Shown one piece after another: positions 50,559-60,885 of a DNA stretch of 64,000 nucleotides (the first letter of the stretch is position 1; each line of letters starts with the position of its first letter). The translations under genes were made by a program, and so were the position numbers. The stretch is taken from NCBI RefSeq assembly GCF_004331695.1, contig NZ_SJSL01000001.1, positions 372,001 to 436,000 on the forward strand, given 5' to 3'. Under the pieces are notes generated by a model. The model had not been told where the DNA came from and did not search any database. It saw only the letters and a list, made by a program, of their open reading frames with translations. This DNA comes from Pedobacter psychroterrae. GTDB taxonomy: Bacteria; Bacteroidota; Bacteroidia; Sphingobacteriales; Sphingobacteriaceae.

Positions 50559-51835
50559 TAACCCTGAACCAGTTTACTTTTTCTGGTGATCCAAACAAAA
50601 TAAGTCAGCAAACCTAAAACAATGTATGGAATAACGAGTGACAAAATTGAATAAAAAATTGCATTTTCAAAATAAAAACCTATCGACAGCAGGAGAAGCT
50701 GTATTACAAATACGATGCTTAAGTTAATTGAGTTATACGCCTTATCTACCATTATGTCCAGGATGTTTCTTAATAAAAGATATAATGAATATACCGGAAA
50801 AGCCATATATACCATCTGCGAGGGGGAAATTGCTTTACTTAAAGACGGAAAAAATATTTCTATCGCTACAGGGATAAAGAAATAAAATCCGATAGTTAAG
50901 CAGATAGAAGTTATCAGCCCGCCAATCAACAATTGATCAACTCTGCTTACAAAGACTTTAGGTGGCTGAGATTTAAAGAGCTTACCGAAATAGGGTAAGA
51001 TCAATGAGCCTACTAACTCGTAGAACATTGAGCCTAACTTCAACAAAATAAAAGTCATTGACATGTAGCCTGATTCTGTCAGTCCTACAAACAAACTTAT
51101 CATAAATACAGGCATAAATTCAAGTGCAAACAGCCCGAGCTCAGCAACAATCCGGGGATACCCAAACTTAAACAACCGGTAAGACTTGTAGCGGATTCGA
51201 CTGACGGACACTTGGCTACGAAACCACAGCAACACCAGCAATGTGATAAGTAAAGCCAATGTGGTAAGGGAATAATAGGTAAAATAGCCAAACACATCGG
51301 CCCCAACATACAAGAATACTAGCGGAAGGATCGACATCACTGCAATATTCAATAAGCTCATCGGACCAAATTGAATCCTGCCCCGATAGTAGGCACTTAG
51401 CAATACATAGAGCCCCTGACTGAATATAAATAGTAAAATGCTCAGCAGAATCTTTCCCTCATCAATAGGTCCATCTTCAAAAGCTTTTAACAACACTCCG
51501 GGAAAGAATAATGTAATTAGGCTGAACAAACCGAACGTGCCACAAAAAATGACGATAGCCGAAAGTAAATATTCATAACTATCATCAATCACCTTTTTTC
51601 CTTTTAAAAAACTGATATATCTTGGAATAGCAATCCCTGCTCCGACCAACAGTGGAAATACGATAAAGGATGATACACGTTTGACCAAATTATATATAGC
51701 GAAGCCCTCAACATGCCAGTTGTCATTGATCCAGTGATTGATATACAAATTGCAAGCCATGAACAATCCCTGAGCTACAAGAATGTACAATGCATAACGG
51801 ATCTTGCTATTTTTGAACAGTGGGCTTAAGAACAA
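50558..51835 (-). CDS. Wzx-like polysaccharide flippase
   Basis: 425 residues, very hydrophobic, about 12 TM helices, with the MATE/MurJ-superfamily start YALYILVAQGLFMACNLYINHWINDNWHVEGFAIYNLVKRVSSFIVFPLLVGAGIAIPRYIS. It would move the undecaprenyl-linked repeat unit across the inner membrane. It overlaps the polymerase gene by 29 bp. Flippases diverge fast, so assignment rests on topology and context. Confidence 0.82.
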   Translation of the reverse strand: MFLSPLFKNSKIRYALYILVAQGLFMACNLYINHWINDNWHVEGFAIYNLVKRVSSFIVFPLLVGAGIAIPRYISFLKGKKVIDDSYEYLLSAIVIFCGTFGLFSLITLFFPGVLLKAFEDGPIDEGKILLSILLFIFSQGLYVLLSAYYRGRIQFGPMSLLNIAVMSILPLVFLYVGADVFGYFTYYSLTTLALLITLLVLLWFRSQVSVSRIRYKSYRLFKFGYPRIVAELGLFALEFMPVFMISLFVGLTESGYMSMTFILLKLGSMFYELVGSLILPYFGKLFKSQPPKVFVSRVDQLLIGGLITSICLTIGFYFFIPVAIEIFFPSLSKAISPSQMVYMAFPVYSLYLLLRNILDIMVDKAYNSINLSIVFVIQLLLLSIGFYFENAIFYSILSLVIPYIVLGLLTYFVWITRKSKLVQG

Positions 51836-53132
51836 AATTGTAATTGTTAAATTTTAAAATCAGGTAGCAAACTAGAAAGGTTAGCGGAATAATGCTCCAA
51901 GTAAGCAGGCTAATGATGAATGAAATATAAAAATATTCAACCATAAATATGACCATTACAACTGTAAATACCGGTCGGTTGCGCCTTAAAAACACGTAAA
52001 AAACCAAATGGAGAAAAAAGCCATTTACGAGCATAAAAATAAGTGAGCCGATAATTCCAAAGTCCATAATCATCCCTCTGAAAATGGTGTAAATATTGGA
52101 CTCCAACAAGTCTTTATACATAAAAAACTCATCATAGACGCCTTGAGATGTTACTTTATTTGAACCAAAGAATTCAAATATTGCGGTAAAGGTGTAGAAT
52201 CCGAAATAGTAGTGACTCGTATCATAATTGAAGGCAGCCCTTCCGCCTGTGAAAGCAGTAAACCAATCTGAAAAACCATAGATATGGGTAAAGAAGTAGG
52301 TGGCAAATAGTATCCGAAAATTATCTAACAATACACCAAAATCGTCTACATCCTTTAGTCCTCGTGATAAGAACGAGACCGCGATTAAAACGAGAAATAT
52401 GGATACGATAATGATGACGCGAAGGATGATCTTGAAACTGAAAATCTTCAGTTCATTGGCGTAGAGTTTTGTAACCAGAATACTTCCTAAAAACAAAAAC
52501 ACGGACTGAAAAAATAGCCCTTTGGAAGATTGGGTAAGTAGAATGATTACGGAAGGCAGGAAGGCGAAAAGAATTTTTTTGTTCTTGCTTGCCTGGACAG
52601 AACCAAATATTAAACCTCCTACAATCACCGAAATATTTGAAAACAATAAACTGATGGGACCAAACGGAGTATAAGCTAGTGTGTCGTTGTATCTTGCATC
52701 CGCAAACTTACTGGCTACTAATACTGGATTATTGAACACATCCATCAGGCCAAATCCCTGGGCAAACAAATGCATAACCGAGCCAAAGAGAGAGATTAAG
52801 ATAGCACTGACCAACGTGAGTCTTAGAAAAGGGGAATTAAAAACCTCTGCTGGTTGCGGCTTGTTCAGGTTCTCCAGGAAGGCTTTTCTCCAGTCGAAAA
52901 GCAGGAAAGTGGATGAAAATAGCAATACCGCTGTCGTGATAAAGGCAATCGAATTAGGATTAACAGGCACTTCAAATAAGACCACAAGCGGGAAAAAGGT
53001 GTAAAAGAACCAAAACATCGAAAAAAGACATCCCGGAAACAACCAGGTACCGGTAACACGTCGAAGGCAAAGCGCCCCGCCCAGGATTACCAGACTATAG
53101 AATATAGCAATTATCTTTTCAACGACCTCCAT
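51807..53132 (-). CDS. Wzy-like O-antigen/capsule repeat-unit polymerase
   Basis: 441 residues with about 11-12 TM helices and a larger extracytoplasmic loop in the second half (YGFSDWFTAFTGGRAAFNYDTSHYYFGFYTFTAIFEFFGSNKVTSQGVYDEFFMYKDLLESNIYTIFRGMIMDFG). This O-antigen-polymerase pattern (loop followed by YTIFRG) is that of the oligosaccharide repeat unit polymerases of Bacteroidota. Sits between the flippase and chain-length genes, as expected for a Wzx/Wzy pathway. Confidence 0.82.
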   Translation of the reverse strand: MEVVEKIIAIFYSLVILGGALCLRRVTGTWLFPGCLFSMFWFFYTFFPLVVLFEVPVNPNSIAFITTAVLLFSSTFLLFDWRKAFLENLNKPQPAEVFNSPFLRLTLVSAILISLFGSVMHLFAQGFGLMDVFNNPVLVASKFADARYNDTLAYTPFGPISLLFSNISVIVGGLIFGSVQASKNKKILFAFLPSVIILLTQSSKGLFFQSVFLFLGSILVTKLYANELKIFSFKIILRVIIIVSIFLVLIAVSFLSRGLKDVDDFGVLLDNFRILFATYFFTHIYGFSDWFTAFTGGRAAFNYDTSHYYFGFYTFTAIFEFFGSNKVTSQGVYDEFFMYKDLLESNIYTIFRGMIMDFGIIGSLIFMLVNGFFLHLVFYVFLRRNRPVFTVVMVIFMVEYFYISFIISLLTWSIIPLTFLVCYLILKFNNYNFVLKPTVQK

Positions 53133-53137
53133 TCCGC

Positions 53138-54217
53138 CTATCGGACTGACATGTTTAACCGACTAAAAAAGTGCTTAAAGACGAGTATGAATACAACCAG
53201 TATCGTCGCTAGTAAAAATCCGAAAGCAGTCATCGCAGCTTTTCCCGGCTTTTCCTTTTTAATTGGGAAGGTAGGTTCATCGATGACCTGTATCAAAGGC
53301 TTGTCCTTCAAAAAGTTCATCTTAGAAAGCTCCAAATTCTTAACAAGCTCAGTCAGGATCGCTTTATTAGCTTCGGCATTAAATTGTGATCGCTGCACTG
53401 GATCTGTCCGTTGCGAAGACCGGGTAATATTTAAATTAGGCGTAATGTCCACTACCCTGGCTGCACGGGAGATAGCCCCATTCATTACCGCCTTAACTGA
53501 ATCCGTTTGTTGTTGCAAAACACGGATATTGCTCAATGACTTCTTGGTCTTTGTTTCGATGTAGAACTCGTTTACCGTGGCCACGATGGTCCGGTTGAAT
53601 ACCTTGGCAAACTCTTCATTTTCAGCGGTAAATTCCACGCTGATTACATTTAGTTTCTTATCCGGCTTTCCAACCTTTAAGTACTTTTTATCAATGTCCT
53701 CAATCACCTCCAGCAAAAGACTGTCTGCCAGTCTGGTTTCCGGCCTCCCTGTAACTTCAGTAAAGTGCGCATCCGCATATTTAGTGCTACGGAACCATTT
53801 CTTTTTCAAGCCTGCCACTTCTACATAACTGTCGATGAGCAATTGCTCTTTGTCCCCAATAACAGCTCTGGTCAATAAAGCTTTTTCCAGCATGACCCTG
53901 GATTTGTAAAGTGCAGCGATGTTATCTCCCTGAAAAAGTCCATTGGAGGAACCTCCAATATCAATGCCCACCATAGCAGCGAGTCCGGCCATTTGTCCCA
54001 ATCCGCCCATGCTTCCTCCCATTGCGTCTTCTTCCAAGACGAAAGTAGTTTTAGCGGTATACTCAGGGATCGTAAAAGCAGCATAGCTGAGGCCGATGAT
54101 GGCTCCGACTAATCCCGCAAACAGTATCGTTTTCCAGTACGATAGCAGATACCGCATCCAGTCTTTGAATTTAAAGAGCAGCTCCTGAACAGAAATTTCG
54201 CTTTTAACTTGTTCCAT
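53138..54217 (-). CDS. Wzz-type chain-length determinant (no kinase domain)
   Basis: 359 residues. Wzz domain with TM1 at about 28-48 (ILFAGLVGAIIGLSYAAF), a central coiled-coil (KSLSNIRVLQQQTDSVKAVMNGAISRAARV) and TM2 near 328-350 before a 9-residue tail. The Pro-rich VIDEPTFPIKKEKPGKA before TM2 is typical. Unlike the Wzc at 3823 there is no ATPase/BY-kinase part, so chain-length control here is not by a built-in kinase. Gap to the six-SLBB exporter upstream is 9 bp. Confidence 0.88.
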   Translation of the reverse strand: MEQVKSEISVQELLFKFKDWMRYLLSYWKTILFAGLVGAIIGLSYAAFTIPEYTAKTTFVLEEDAMGGSMGGLGQMAGLAAMVGIDIGGSSNGLFQGDNIAALYKSRVMLEKALLTRAVIGDKEQLLIDSYVEVAGLKKKWFRSTKYADAHFTEVTGRPETRLADSLLLEVIEDIDKKYLKVGKPDKKLNVISVEFTAENEEFAKVFNRTIVATVNEFYIETKTKKSLSNIRVLQQQTDSVKAVMNGAISRAARVVDITPNLNITRSSQRTDPVQRSQFNAEANKAILTELVKNLELSKMNFLKDKPLIQVIDEPTFPIKKEKPGKAAMTAFGFLLATILVVFILVFKHFFSRLNMSVR

Positions 54218-54226
54218 GATTCAAGT

Positions 54227-56833
54227 TTATCTGATTAAGGTTACCACTATCGCCGCAAGAGATGCGAAGGCTGTTCCGATTCCGATCCATGCCTGTGCAT
54301 TCAAACGCTCGCGTTCCGCTCTCTTAGGTACGAATATTTCTGCGCCAGGCTTCACTTTAGGGTAGCTGTTGAAGAACAATACTTTCTTGGCACCCGCTAC
54401 CGACCCATTTGAATAGACAATATAAGCCCCGCGTTTATAGGCATTGTAACTGAACCCTCCGGATCCATCAATGTAATTCCTGAAACTCCTCCCCTTTGCA
54501 TAGATGATGCTGTTTGGCTTTAGTACCTCGCCAGTGACACTTACCGTCTGGAGTTCTTTTGGTACCCGGATGATGTCGCCATCTTCCAGGATTAGGTCTT
54601 GACGGGAAAGTGGCTTCTTCAAGATCTGATGGAGGCTGATGCCAACCAGATCGCTTCTAAGGATCTCGATGTCTTTCTCTACAGAATCTTTATCGCTTTT
54701 ATCGTCTTTTTCATCGTCGCCGTCCTGCTGAAGCCTTCTTAGGTTGAGCAATTTATACCGCTCTTCTTCTTTCTTTAGCAAGCTATCGGGATTGTTGATG
54801 TCATTGCGACCGGGTCTTTTTAAAGATGCACCCTCCGGATAGGCCAATGGAGTAAGGCCACCTGCTCTTTTTATCACGTCGGAAATGCGTTCGTCTTTTC
54901 TGGTAATGGTATAAGTGCCAGGATACAAAACTTCTCCTTCCAGTTTCACCTCCCGCTGTACCTGGTACCCCTCTGAACTCCTGATCGACACAATATCGAA
55001 GGGCTTGAGGATGAAGGCATTGTCCTGTATTTTTAAGTTCTGATCCACATTAACTGTAAATACCTCTGCTGTTGACGCAGAAGCAGAAGTGGCATCACTG
55101 TTCTTGATTCTTCTGGATATTTCGATCCGGTTTGGTGTGGCACCTTCTTTAAACCCGCCGGCCATCTGGATTAAGGCCTCCAGGTTCATGTTGTCCGCAA
55201 ACTTAAATGTTCCTGGTTCGCGCACCTCTCCCTGAATAGATACTTCATATTCTTCCCTCAGGTCAAAAATTGATGAAATGGTGACCTGATCTTCCCTTTG
55301 CAGTTTAATGTCAGACTCAGTTCCTGCCAATACTTTTGAGACATCAAATGAAAGTAGCGAGAGGCTGTTGTCGGCATTTAACCGGGATATGTACCCCCTG
55401 TTTAAAAATGCATCTTCCGTAATTCCATCGGCCTTGCTGATCAAGGTCTTTAAAGTCAGGCCATTCTCCAGTTCATACTGCCCAGGGCGGAATACCGCAC
55501 CGATGATCTCTACCCGATTTGCGAAACGGTCTAAAATAGTTTCAACCATGAACTTATCCCCGTTTAAAGGATTGTATTTGATAAAATCATCCGCTTTTAC
55601 ATCAGTGATCTTACGTTCCCGGTTTGTGTTCTGTAATACTTTGATCTGAGCGGTATAGGCCTGGTTGGAAAATCCTCCGGCAAAACGGATGGCATCTTCC
55701 AATGACTCTGTATTTAAGACCTCATACAATGCTGGCCGCTTCACTTCGCCGCTCATTTCTACCCTGGTCTGGTAAACGGGCACATTGATAACATCCTGAT
55801 CCTGCAGGCGGATATTCCCGGTCTGCATGCCATTTAACAGGAAGTCATATACATCAACAGTGGAAACCACTTTGTTATTTCTGATCACCTGTATTTTACG
55901 GAATGAACCGTTCTCGTTTGGTCCCCCTGAATCATACAACACATTGAACACCGTATATAAAGAAGGGACGGTATAGGAGCCGGGTTTAACAACTTCGCCG
56001 ATTACAGTAACCTTAATACTCCTGATATTGCCAAGGGTAACAGCAACGCTGGTACGGCCGCTCCGTAGTCCGGGATATGTAGGGGCCATACTATTTCGGA
56101 TCTTTGAAGTTGCCTGTTCTATTGACAGCCCGCCTACCGATACATTGCCTACATATTGCAAGCGGATGGTTCCGTCGGGGCTTACTTTAAGCTTATAACT
56201 GGCCTCATTATCTCCACTGATATCTACTAACAATTCATCGTCAGGGCCAACGATATAGCCCTTAGGGGTGGCCATACGAAGATTTGGCTCAAACGTCAGG
56301 TTATCGTTTTTAAATAGATCTGCTCCGAATATCTTAGGCTTTAATCCCTCAAAAAGATCAAAACGCTCCAGTAGCTTTTCTTCAGAATCGTATTCAGGAT
56401 CATCCTCCCGGACTTTCGTATTATTATTTTTTACTGTGTTGTTCTTTTGGATCTGGTTGTTTCGGATTGTCCTGTTGTTTTTAGTAGTATCATCCGAATT
56501 CTTCTTATACGTCCTGGATCTGTCCAGATCGCCAGGCTTCTGGTTGCCCTGGGTTTGACCGGAGGTACCTCCACCTTCCTGGGCCCTTATCTTTTCTACC
56601 CTGATCCTAAGTTTCTGGATCTCAGCGGCTTTCATGCCCTGGGCCGCAGCCATTTGTTCAAGTTGCAGGTCAGTATAGCCAATTGACTCTGCCCTTTGTA
56701 TCAATTGTCTGATCTGGGCATCGGTAAGGTCATCCACCCTTACATCCGAATAGTTAGTCTGTGCGAATGCTGAATAGCTGCTAACTAAGGTAAACAAGAA
56801 GAGTAAAACGGTAAATATATTTTTTAACTTCAT
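54227..56833 (-). CDS. Large Wza-like exporter with six SLBB domains
   Basis: 868 residues. Signal peptide MKLKNIFTVLLFLFTLVSSYSAFA without a lipobox, an Asn/Lys-rich low-complexity region (about 88-145), a Poly_export domain (YIVGPDDELLVDISGDNEASYKLKVSPDG, about 195-260) and six SLBB domains, each starting V-xx-GEV/GAV-xxPG-like (about 273, 365, 448, 541, 636 and 767). Near the end is a TM (AWIGIGTAFASLAAIVVTLI). Much larger than Wza (256 residues at 6228), it is the Bacteroidota type that forms a tall export channel. First or second gene of the operon after gmd. Confidence 0.9.
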   Translation of the reverse strand: MKLKNIFTVLLFLFTLVSSYSAFAQTNYSDVRVDDLTDAQIRQLIQRAESIGYTDLQLEQMAAAQGMKAAEIQKLRIRVEKIRAQEGGGTSGQTQGNQKPGDLDRSRTYKKNSDDTTKNNRTIRNNQIQKNNTVKNNNTKVREDDPEYDSEEKLLERFDLFEGLKPKIFGADLFKNDNLTFEPNLRMATPKGYIVGPDDELLVDISGDNEASYKLKVSPDGTIRLQYVGNVSVGGLSIEQATSKIRNSMAPTYPGLRSGRTSVAVTLGNIRSIKVTVIGEVVKPGSYTVPSLYTVFNVLYDSGGPNENGSFRKIQVIRNNKVVSTVDVYDFLLNGMQTGNIRLQDQDVINVPVYQTRVEMSGEVKRPALYEVLNTESLEDAIRFAGGFSNQAYTAQIKVLQNTNRERKITDVKADDFIKYNPLNGDKFMVETILDRFANRVEIIGAVFRPGQYELENGLTLKTLISKADGITEDAFLNRGYISRLNADNSLSLLSFDVSKVLAGTESDIKLQREDQVTISSIFDLREEYEVSIQGEVREPGTFKFADNMNLEALIQMAGGFKEGATPNRIEISRRIKNSDATSASASTAEVFTVNVDQNLKIQDNAFILKPFDIVSIRSSEGYQVQREVKLEGEVLYPGTYTITRKDERISDVIKRAGGLTPLAYPEGASLKRPGRNDINNPDSLLKKEEERYKLLNLRRLQQDGDDEKDDKSDKDSVEKDIEILRSDLVGISLHQILKKPLSRQDLILEDGDIIRVPKELQTVSVTGEVLKPNSIIYAKGRSFRNYIDGSGGFSYNAYKRGAYIVYSNGSVAGAKKVLFFNSYPKVKPGAEIFVPKRAERERLNAQAWIGIGTAFASLAAIVVTLIR

Positions 56834-56859
56834 AGGTATAGGTAGGTATATGAAATAGT

Positions 56860-57996
56860 TTATTCGAAATAGTTCAGTGTATTGAAGCCGCCATGTTTTA
56901 AATATTCATCTTTTTTCATCAAATGCAGATCTGAATGCACCATTTCTTTTACCAAGGCCGACAGATCATATTTTGGTTTCCAGCCTAGTTTAGTATTCGC
57001 CTTTGCAGGATCACCAAGTAACAGGTCAACTTCTGTAGGGCGGAAATATTTCTCATCCACCTGCACGACTACCGTTCCTGGCTTCAGGTATTCATCATTG
57101 AGGCCAAGCGTTGCGACTACCTCCTGATCTACATCAATGATCACACCACGTTCATATTGGTCCTTGCCACTGAACTCTACTTCAATTCCCAACTCGGCGA
57201 AACTCATTTTCACAAAATCGCGCACAGTAGTGGTGACTCCTGTGGCAATTACATAGTCTTCTGCCTGCTCCTGTTGTAAGATGAGCCACATGGCCTCGAT
57301 ATAATCCTTGGCATGCCCCCAGTCTCTTTGTGCTGACAGATTGCCTAGGTACAAGCAATTTTGTAAGCCTAGCGCTATTTTGGCAGCGGCCCTGGTTATT
57401 TTGCGCGTAACAAAGGTCTCTCCCCTTAATGGACTTTCATGATTGAACAAAATGCCATTACAAGCAAACATCTGGTAAGCTTCGCGATAATTTACTGTAA
57501 TCCAATACGCATACATTTTAGCAACTGCATATGGTGAACGGGGATAAAAAGGAGTTGTTTCGCTCTGCGGTACTGCCTGTACCAATCCATAGAGCTCTGA
57601 AGTCGATGCCTGGTAAATCCTTGTCTTTTTTTCAAGGCCCAGAATTCGTATGGCTTCTAAAAGCCTAAGCGTCCCAATACCATCGGCGTTGGCTGTATAT
57701 TCAGGCATTTCGAAACTCACATGCACATGGCTCATCGCTGCCAGGTTATAGATTTCATCCGGCTGTGTTTCCTGGATGATCCTTATCAAATTTGTGGAAT
57801 CTGTTAGGTCTCCAAAATGAAGCTTAAAATTAACCCCATTCTCATGCTGATCCTGATAAAGATGATCAATTCTTTCCGTATTGAATAATGAAGAGCGTCT
57901 TTTTAGCCCATGAACGAAATAGCCTTTTTTTAGCAAAAACTCAGCTAAATAAGCACCATCTTGTCCCGTAACACCTGTTATTAAGGCAACTTTCAT
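56860..57996 (-). CDS. gmd: GDP-mannose 4,6-dehydratase
   Basis: 378 residues. [16 protein letters not shown] at the N-terminus, [16 protein letters not shown] near 32-47, STSELYG near 130 (Ser/Thr, Glu), [19 protein letters not shown] near 155 (Tyr/Lys) and [20 protein letters not shown] are diagnostic of GMD. It makes GDP-4-keto-6-deoxymannose, the precursor of GDP-L-fucose and related sugars. The GDP-fucose synthase partner is not in the window. Head of the second polysaccharide operon. Start ATG at 57994-57996. Confidence 0.95.
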   Translation of the reverse strand: MKVALITGVTGQDGAYLAEFLLKKGYFVHGLKRRSSLFNTERIDHLYQDQHENGVNFKLHFGDLTDSTNLIRIIQETQPDEIYNLAAMSHVHVSFEMPEYTANADGIGTLRLLEAIRILGLEKKTRIYQASTSELYGLVQAVPQSETTPFYPRSPYAVAKMYAYWITVNYREAYQMFACNGILFNHESPLRGETFVTRKITRAAAKIALGLQNCLYLGNLSAQRDWGHAKDYIEAMWLILQQEQAEDYVIATGVTTTVRDFVKMSFAELGIEVEFSGKDQYERGVIIDVDQEVVATLGLNDEYLKPGTVVVQVDEKYFRPTEVDLLLGDPAKANTKLGWKPKYDLSALVKEMVHSDLHLMKKDEYLKHGGFNTLNYFE

Positions 57997-58115
57997 GTAA
58001 ATTGTTTTTTATTTCAACTATAATGGCAAACATACGCAATTATTTGTTTGTGCTAAACTACTTATTGCGAAGTCGGAATTGAGCATATATCCCGTTGAAC
58101 AAATTGATGCGAAAG

Positions 58116-59543
58116 TTATTTTTTTGTTTGAATAGCCAGCGCAAGTGCAGGCAGACTTGATGGCAGATTTTGAGGAAGCAAAATCTCAACTGCATTGTCT
58201 ACGTTCTTCCACTTTAATGTTTTACCTGTTTCCAATAACTTGATTGTTGAACCTTTGCCAGGCAGATTTGCATGGAGGGTTATCGATTTGGGGACCTGGT
58301 TGCCCTCAATACAATAAACTGCATAGACGGTCTTACCGTCCTTACTTTGCGTAAACCAGGTATTGGTGTCTTTGTACGCTCTGGTGATTCGCGTATTGTA
58401 TATAGCCTGTCCATTTCTTGAAGTCCATTTACCGATCTCTTCCATTCGGCGAACGACTTCCACCGGCATCTTACCATCGGCCTGCGGACCCAGCCCGAGT
58501 AGCAGACTCCCGCCTTTTGCTACAACTTCAGCTAATGTGTGAATGACTTGACGGGCAGATTTATACTGGTCGTTAGGAACAAAGCCCCATGCACCACCCA
58601 AGGTCATGCAACTTTCCCAGGGATTGGCCAGCTGATGCTCAGGAACTCGCTGCTCTGGCGTTTGGTAATTTTCGTAAGGACCATGAACTGTTCTGTCTAC
58701 CACCAACAGACCTGGTTGCGCCTTACGGCCCATGTCTGCAATTTTCGTCATATCTATATCCTGATCCCATGCAGGAATGGCTGCTCCCCAAGCTCGTACT
58801 TCATCATTTACTGTAGACAATGGTCTTACCCAGCCCCCATCTAACCAAAGAATATCCACGGAACCATAATTGTGCATCAGTTCGCTGATCTGGTTAAAAG
58901 TATACTGTTTAAACATGCTCCAGCGCCATGGATTTTTCCTAATGTCGTAGTTATTGTTCCTATCCGCAGTGGCGTATTTAGACCACCAGTAATATTGGGA
59001 GTGCCAGTCCGGTTTAGAAAAATAAGCCCCAATCATGAAACCTTTCTTACGGAAAGCATCAAAAACGTATTTCGCTACATCTGCCCTGGGATTTGTTGCA
59101 AAAGGACCTTTCGCAATACTAAAATCAGATTCTTTCGTGTCAAACATGGCAAAGCCGTCGTGGTGCTTGGTGGTGAAAACCAGATAACGCATACCTGCTG
59201 CTTTGCCGGCTTGTGCCCATTGTTCGGGGTCAAAATTAACCGGATTGAACTGTTTGCTCAAGTCCCAGTACCATTTTTTATAATCTTCATAAGTTACTGT
59301 ACTGTCTCTTGAAATCCAGTCCTCATTGCAAATTGACCAGGATTCTATAATGCCCGGCACAGCGTAAATCCCCCAATGAATGATCATACCAAATTTCTGG
59401 TCTTGCCATTTGTCTAGCTTTTGTCTCACTAATGGATCTGAAGGCCACTCGTAAATGGTGGACTGGGCATGGAGGTTATTTTCTTGGGCCCTCACTGCCA
59501 CGGCGGTCAGCAGAACAAAGAGGGAAACGATTATACTTTTCAT
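58116..59543 (-). CDS. Exported alpha-L-fucosidase (GH29)
   Basis: 475 residues. Signal peptide MKSIIVSLFVLLTAVAVRAQ. GH29 motifs: WQDQKFGMIIHWGIYAVPG, YLVFTTKHHDGFAMFDTKESDF, and the nucleophile Asp in SVDILWLDGGW (about 233). C-terminal part NVDNAVEILLPQNL is a short beta domain. It releases L-fucose from glycans in the periplasm. It lies 7 bp after the cytochrome/copper protein in a leftward operon headed by SusCD, so fucosylated glycans are the likely target of the operon. Length is normal for the family. Confidence 0.93.
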   Translation of the reverse strand: MKSIIVSLFVLLTAVAVRAQENNLHAQSTIYEWPSDPLVRQKLDKWQDQKFGMIIHWGIYAVPGIIESWSICNEDWISRDSTVTYEDYKKWYWDLSKQFNPVNFDPEQWAQAGKAAGMRYLVFTTKHHDGFAMFDTKESDFSIAKGPFATNPRADVAKYVFDAFRKKGFMIGAYFSKPDWHSQYYWWSKYATADRNNNYDIRKNPWRWSMFKQYTFNQISELMHNYGSVDILWLDGGWVRPLSTVNDEVRAWGAAIPAWDQDIDMTKIADMGRKAQPGLLVVDRTVHGPYENYQTPEQRVPEHQLANPWESCMTLGGAWGFVPNDQYKSARQVIHTLAEVVAKGGSLLLGLGPQADGKMPVEVVRRMEEIGKWTSRNGQAIYNTRITRAYKDTNTWFTQSKDGKTVYAVYCIEGNQVPKSITLHANLPGKGSTIKLLETGKTLKWKNVDNAVEILLPQNLPSSLPALALAIQTKK

Positions 59544-59550
59544 ACTGGAT

Positions 59551-60885
59551 TTATTTGGAGTCGAGTTCTAGATTTTCATCACCCGGTTCATAGTTGAGAA
59601 ACACGAGCAATAGGGTCATCATCTCATCTGTAGTCTTCATATCATTGGCCGAGAAAACCATTCTTGGCGGACTAGTCGGGTTGTTTGGATTTTCTTTTGT
59701 GTTGTCATATAAGGCTTCAATGGTGAGCACCGATCCTTTAGGCACTTTTACCAGCTTTTTATAACGGTATATTTCCTGCCATTTGAAGTCCCAGTCGGGA
59801 ATGTAAACCAGCGGGATGGTATCATTTTGCGGGGTAACTGCGTAAGATTTGAACTTTTTGCCCAATAGGTGCATGTGCGGCCATACGTATAGCAGTGACT
59901 GATCCTGAGGAGTGACGATTTTCAACTCGAAAGACTTCATGGTATCGGCAGGGATCATGAAATACGGCTCGATCGCTCGTTCACCGACTCCGGCGGAACC
60001 CAGACTGACAACACTAACCTTTCGCTTTACCGGATTTTTTGTGAAAAAGAAATTGATGCCAGAAAAATCTTCCTGATCTTTTCCGGATGGGGCATAATGA
60101 ATGGTGAGCAGAATAACCCCCCGTTTGGGCATCACCCATCCAAAATCCCTGGGGTATGATTCGAAAGAAGTGCCTGGTATCCAGCCCCCATAGTAGTCCA
60201 TCTGCTTTTTAAACGGAAGGTACTGGTCGTACTGGGTACGGTCTGTGCCACTCAGGTCAACGAATTCTGCTCCCTGCATGATGTCTATGTCGGCATCAAC
60301 CGGATGCACTGCAAAGTTTGCATGGTGCACGACCTGCTTATTGCTGGAGATAAATTCAACCGCTTCTACATTTTGTTCTTTTCCAAAATCGAAGGGGATT
60401 TTATAGACGATAAAACGCTCGGAATTGTCTCCCTTGAGTGCGAACGGTTTTGCAATTTTAAGTGAGGTATCGGGTTTGCGGCTATATTGTGTTCCAGCGA
60501 CAAAAGTGAATTCGGGGTCTTTAGACTTCTTTTTTCCTTCAGGCACTTTATTATCCACCCATTTGAGAATCAATTGTTTTTGTGCTGCTGTCAGGGAACG
60601 CTCATTATGGAAACTCCGGTAGGTGTTGTCGGGCTTCCATGGCGGCATATATCCTGAACTCACAACTTTTTTAATGAAGGAGGCACGCTTGGCAACATCC
60701 TGATAGGTGATCAGCGAAAACGGGCCAGCTTCGCCGGGGCGGTGACAAGGAGTGCATTTACTGTAAATGATTGGTGCGATATCTTTGTGAAAAGTGACTT
60801 TCTGTGCGATAGCCTGTACATACAGCAGGATCAGTGATAATAGGATCAGAGTTCGTCTCATAGAAGCATATGTTTTATAGATCAT
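59551..60885 (-). CDS. Cytochrome c plus copper type II monooxygenase-like protein
   Basis: 444 residues from 60885, or 436 from ATG at 60861 (MRRTLILLSL), which begins the signal peptide. A heme motif C44-TP-C47-H48 is followed by a region with the copper ligands expected of PHM-type (ascorbate-dependent) monooxygenases: H187 and H188 (QVVHHANF), H263 (TIHYAPSG), H337 and H339 (WPHMHLLG) and M422 (TTDEM). The cytochrome part is of the planctomycete cyt c type (HKDIAPIIYSKCTPCH). Likely envelope redox enzyme hydroxylating an unknown substrate. Overlaps the redoxin gene by 11 bp. Confidence 0.8.
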   Translation of the reverse strand: MIYKTYASMRRTLILLSLILLYVQAIAQKVTFHKDIAPIIYSKCTPCHRPGEAGPFSLITYQDVAKRASFIKKVVSSGYMPPWKPDNTYRSFHNERSLTAAQKQLILKWVDNKVPEGKKKSKDPEFTFVAGTQYSRKPDTSLKIAKPFALKGDNSERFIVYKIPFDFGKEQNVEAVEFISSNKQVVHHANFAVHPVDADIDIMQGAEFVDLSGTDRTQYDQYLPFKKQMDYYGGWIPGTSFESYPRDFGWVMPKRGVILLTIHYAPSGKDQEDFSGINFFFTKNPVKRKVSVVSLGSAGVGERAIEPYFMIPADTMKSFELKIVTPQDQSLLYVWPHMHLLGKKFKSYAVTPQNDTIPLVYIPDWDFKWQEIYRYKKLVKVPKGSVLTIEALYDNTKENPNNPTSPPRMVFSANDMKTTDEMMTLLLVFLNYEPGDENLELDSK

